7,114 nucleotides of DNA from an uncultured Oscillospiraceae bacterium (GTDB lineage: Bacteria > Bacillota > Clostridia > Oscillospirales > Oscillospiraceae): the NCBI GenBank assembly GCA_934623545.1, contig CAKTVN010000085.1, forward strand, positions 1 to 7,114. Reading direction: 5' to 3'. Below the pieces are notes generated by a model. It did no database searches. It had not been told where the DNA came from and saw only the letters and a list, made by a program, of their open reading frames with translations. Of this stretch, positions 5,991 through 7,114 are shown piece by piece. The stretch's first letter is position 1, and every line of letters starts with the position of its first letter. The position numbers and the translations under genes were made by a program.

Positions 5991-7114
5991 TTTTCCGCGA
6001 GGGAAAACCGTCTCGCGGGAAGTCTTTTGATATAGCCCTTGACCTCCAGCAGGGTCATGGACGCAAGTACGCGCCCAGCCGGAAGCTGACAGCCGTCGAC
6101 CACATCGTCGATGTGCTTCGGTCCGTCCGCGAGCTGCTCGATCACGGCGCGCTCGTCCGCGGAGAGACTGTCCAGAATCTCATGTACGTCAATATAATCT
6201 TTGTTTTCCGGCTTGTCAACGTCTTTTGTGTCGCCTTTTTCCGGAAAAGTGCGCTCAGAGGCTACGATTTTTACCGGAGCCTCGGGCTTATGCGGCTGCT
6301 CGCCGCGCGCGAGCGTCATGGAAATGGTTCTCGGCTGGCGCTGCGCAAGCTCCGGGAAAAGGTGGAGATATTCCTTCAAAACATCCCAGCCGTCGGTCGC
6401 GACCAGCGCGCCCTGCTTGAGCAGCGACAGATTTCCCGCGCAGGTGGCGCTGTCGACGTTTGCCGGGACGGCGAACACGTCGCGTCCCTGATCGATGGCG
6501 CGGTGCGCCGTGATGAGCGCGCCGCTGCGCTCCGGCGCTTCGATCACAAGCACGCCGAGGCTCAGGGCGCTGAGAATGCGGTTGCGGATGGGGAAGTGGA
6601 AGCCCAGCGCGGCGGTCCCGGGCGGGTATTCGCTCACGAGCCAGCCGCGCGTCCGAATGTCCTCAAACAGATCGCGGTTGTCGGCGGGATAAGTAACGTC
6701 CACGCCGCAGCCGAGCACGGCGATCACGGGCTTTCCGGCAGTCAGCGCGCCCTTGAGCGCCATCGTGTCGATGCCGTCCGCGCCGCCGGAGACGACGATC
6801 GCGCCCATCCTGCCGAGCTGATAGCCGAACTGCTTTGCCTGCACGAGCCCATAGGCGGAGGCTTTGCGCGTGCCGACAACGGCGATGACCGGCTCGGTGT
6901 CGATGGCGGGGACGGTCCCCTGATAGTAGAGCACGAGAGGAGGATCGTCGATGTGACGCAGACGCTCCGGATAGGTCGCGTCCTGATAGGTCAGGATGGC
7001 GATCTGCTTGCGGTAGCAGTCGTTGAGGATGGCTTCCGGTTCGGCGAGGCTCTTGTTTTCCAGCGGCGTCGGATCATTAACGCCCTCAATGCCGCGCAGC
7101 GCGTCCTTTTCTGC
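5987..7114 (-). CDS. dprA: DNA processing protein DprA (Smf), 5' end beyond the window
   Basis: DprA binds incoming single-stranded DNA in the cytoplasm and loads RecA on it during transformation; it is also widespread in species not known to be competent. The frame is open to the right edge, so the true start and roughly 40 N-terminal residues are probably missing; 375 residues are visible. A GTG at 6934 is an internal Val, because the preceding residues (ILTYQDATYPERL, then HIDDPP) are typical conserved DprA sequence. Numbering from the edge, the Rossmann-like domain shows GTRKAS at 81-86, SGGADGID at 109-116, FPIRNRI at 174-180 and SGALITA at 197-203. A charged linker follows (about 270-310), then a C-terminal winged helix (about 310-375). 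SGGADGID replaces the commoner SGLARGID, and AVPANV the commoner AVPGNI. The TAA stop lies inside the direct repeat flanking the downstream insertion, so the protein end is intact. Family assignment is secure. Confidence 0.95.
   Translation of the reverse strand, partial: AEKDALRGIEGVNDPTPLENKSLAEPEAILNDCYRKQIAILTYQDATYPERLRHIDDPPLVLYYQGTVPAIDTEPVIAVVGTRKASAYGLVQAKQFGYQLGRMGAIVVSGGADGIDTMALKGALTAGKPVIAVLGCGVDVTYPADNRDLFEDIRTRGWLVSEYPPGTAALGFHFPIRNRILSALSLGVLVIEAPERSGALITAHRAIDQGRDVFAVPANVDSATCAGNLSLLKQGALVATDGWDVLKEYLHLFPELAQRQPRTISMTLARGEQPHKPEAPVKIVASERTFPEKGDTKDVDKPENKDYIDVHEILDSLSADERAVIEQLADGPKHIDDVVDGCQLPAGRVLASMTLLEVKGYIKRLPARRFSLAEK

Noticed and set aside
5731..6030. A 99-codon plus-strand frame spanning the MITE-like element
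   Set aside because: It crosses both element ends and parts of dprA and topA. No transposase motif or similarity to a known protein is recognisable.

Overview
The window is a single minus-strand housekeeping operon from a high-GC member of the Clostridia. In transcription order (right to left) it reads dprA (5' end outside the window), topA, trmFO, plsX, rnc, and then about 320 bases of dense hairpins at the left edge. The folate-type TrmFO, the dprA-topA-trmFO order, the strong AGGAGG-type ribosome binding sites and the GC-rich codon use suggest the Oscillospiraceae/Ruminococcaceae group. That placement is an inference, since no rRNA or other taxonomic marker is present.

Region by region: 7114-5987 is the DNA-uptake/recombination mediator DprA. 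5986-5768 is a 219-bp non-coding element with 15-bp terminal inverted repeats, bounded by a 4-bp direct repeat (TTAT) that overlaps the dprA stop codon. It looks like a MITE inserted between dprA and topA. Removing it together with one TTAT copy would leave the dprA stop only 14 bases from the topA start, a normal operon spacing. 5749-3359 is topoisomerase I with three zinc ribbons and a long Ala/Glu- then Lys/Ala-rich tail. 3362-2028 is TrmFO, 2044-1004 is PlsX and 1014-322 is RNase III. From topA onward each gene overlaps the next, by 4, 17 and 11 bases, so translation is probably coupled.

The genes serve different core processes: DNA uptake and recombination, supercoiling, tRNA T-loop methylation, phospholipid precursor synthesis and dsRNA processing. 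They appear to share one transcript. No acyl carrier protein gene lies between plsX and rnc, and no smc or ftsY follows rnc within the window. Instead, rnc is followed by seven phased short hairpins (two with T-runs fit intrinsic terminators) and then three longer, unrelated hairpins running towards the left edge.

The least ordinary parts are the two non-coding stretches: the MITE-like insertion and the phased hairpin array. All five genes are ordinary family members. No defence system, CRISPR array, RNA gene, riboswitch or convincing promoter was seen.
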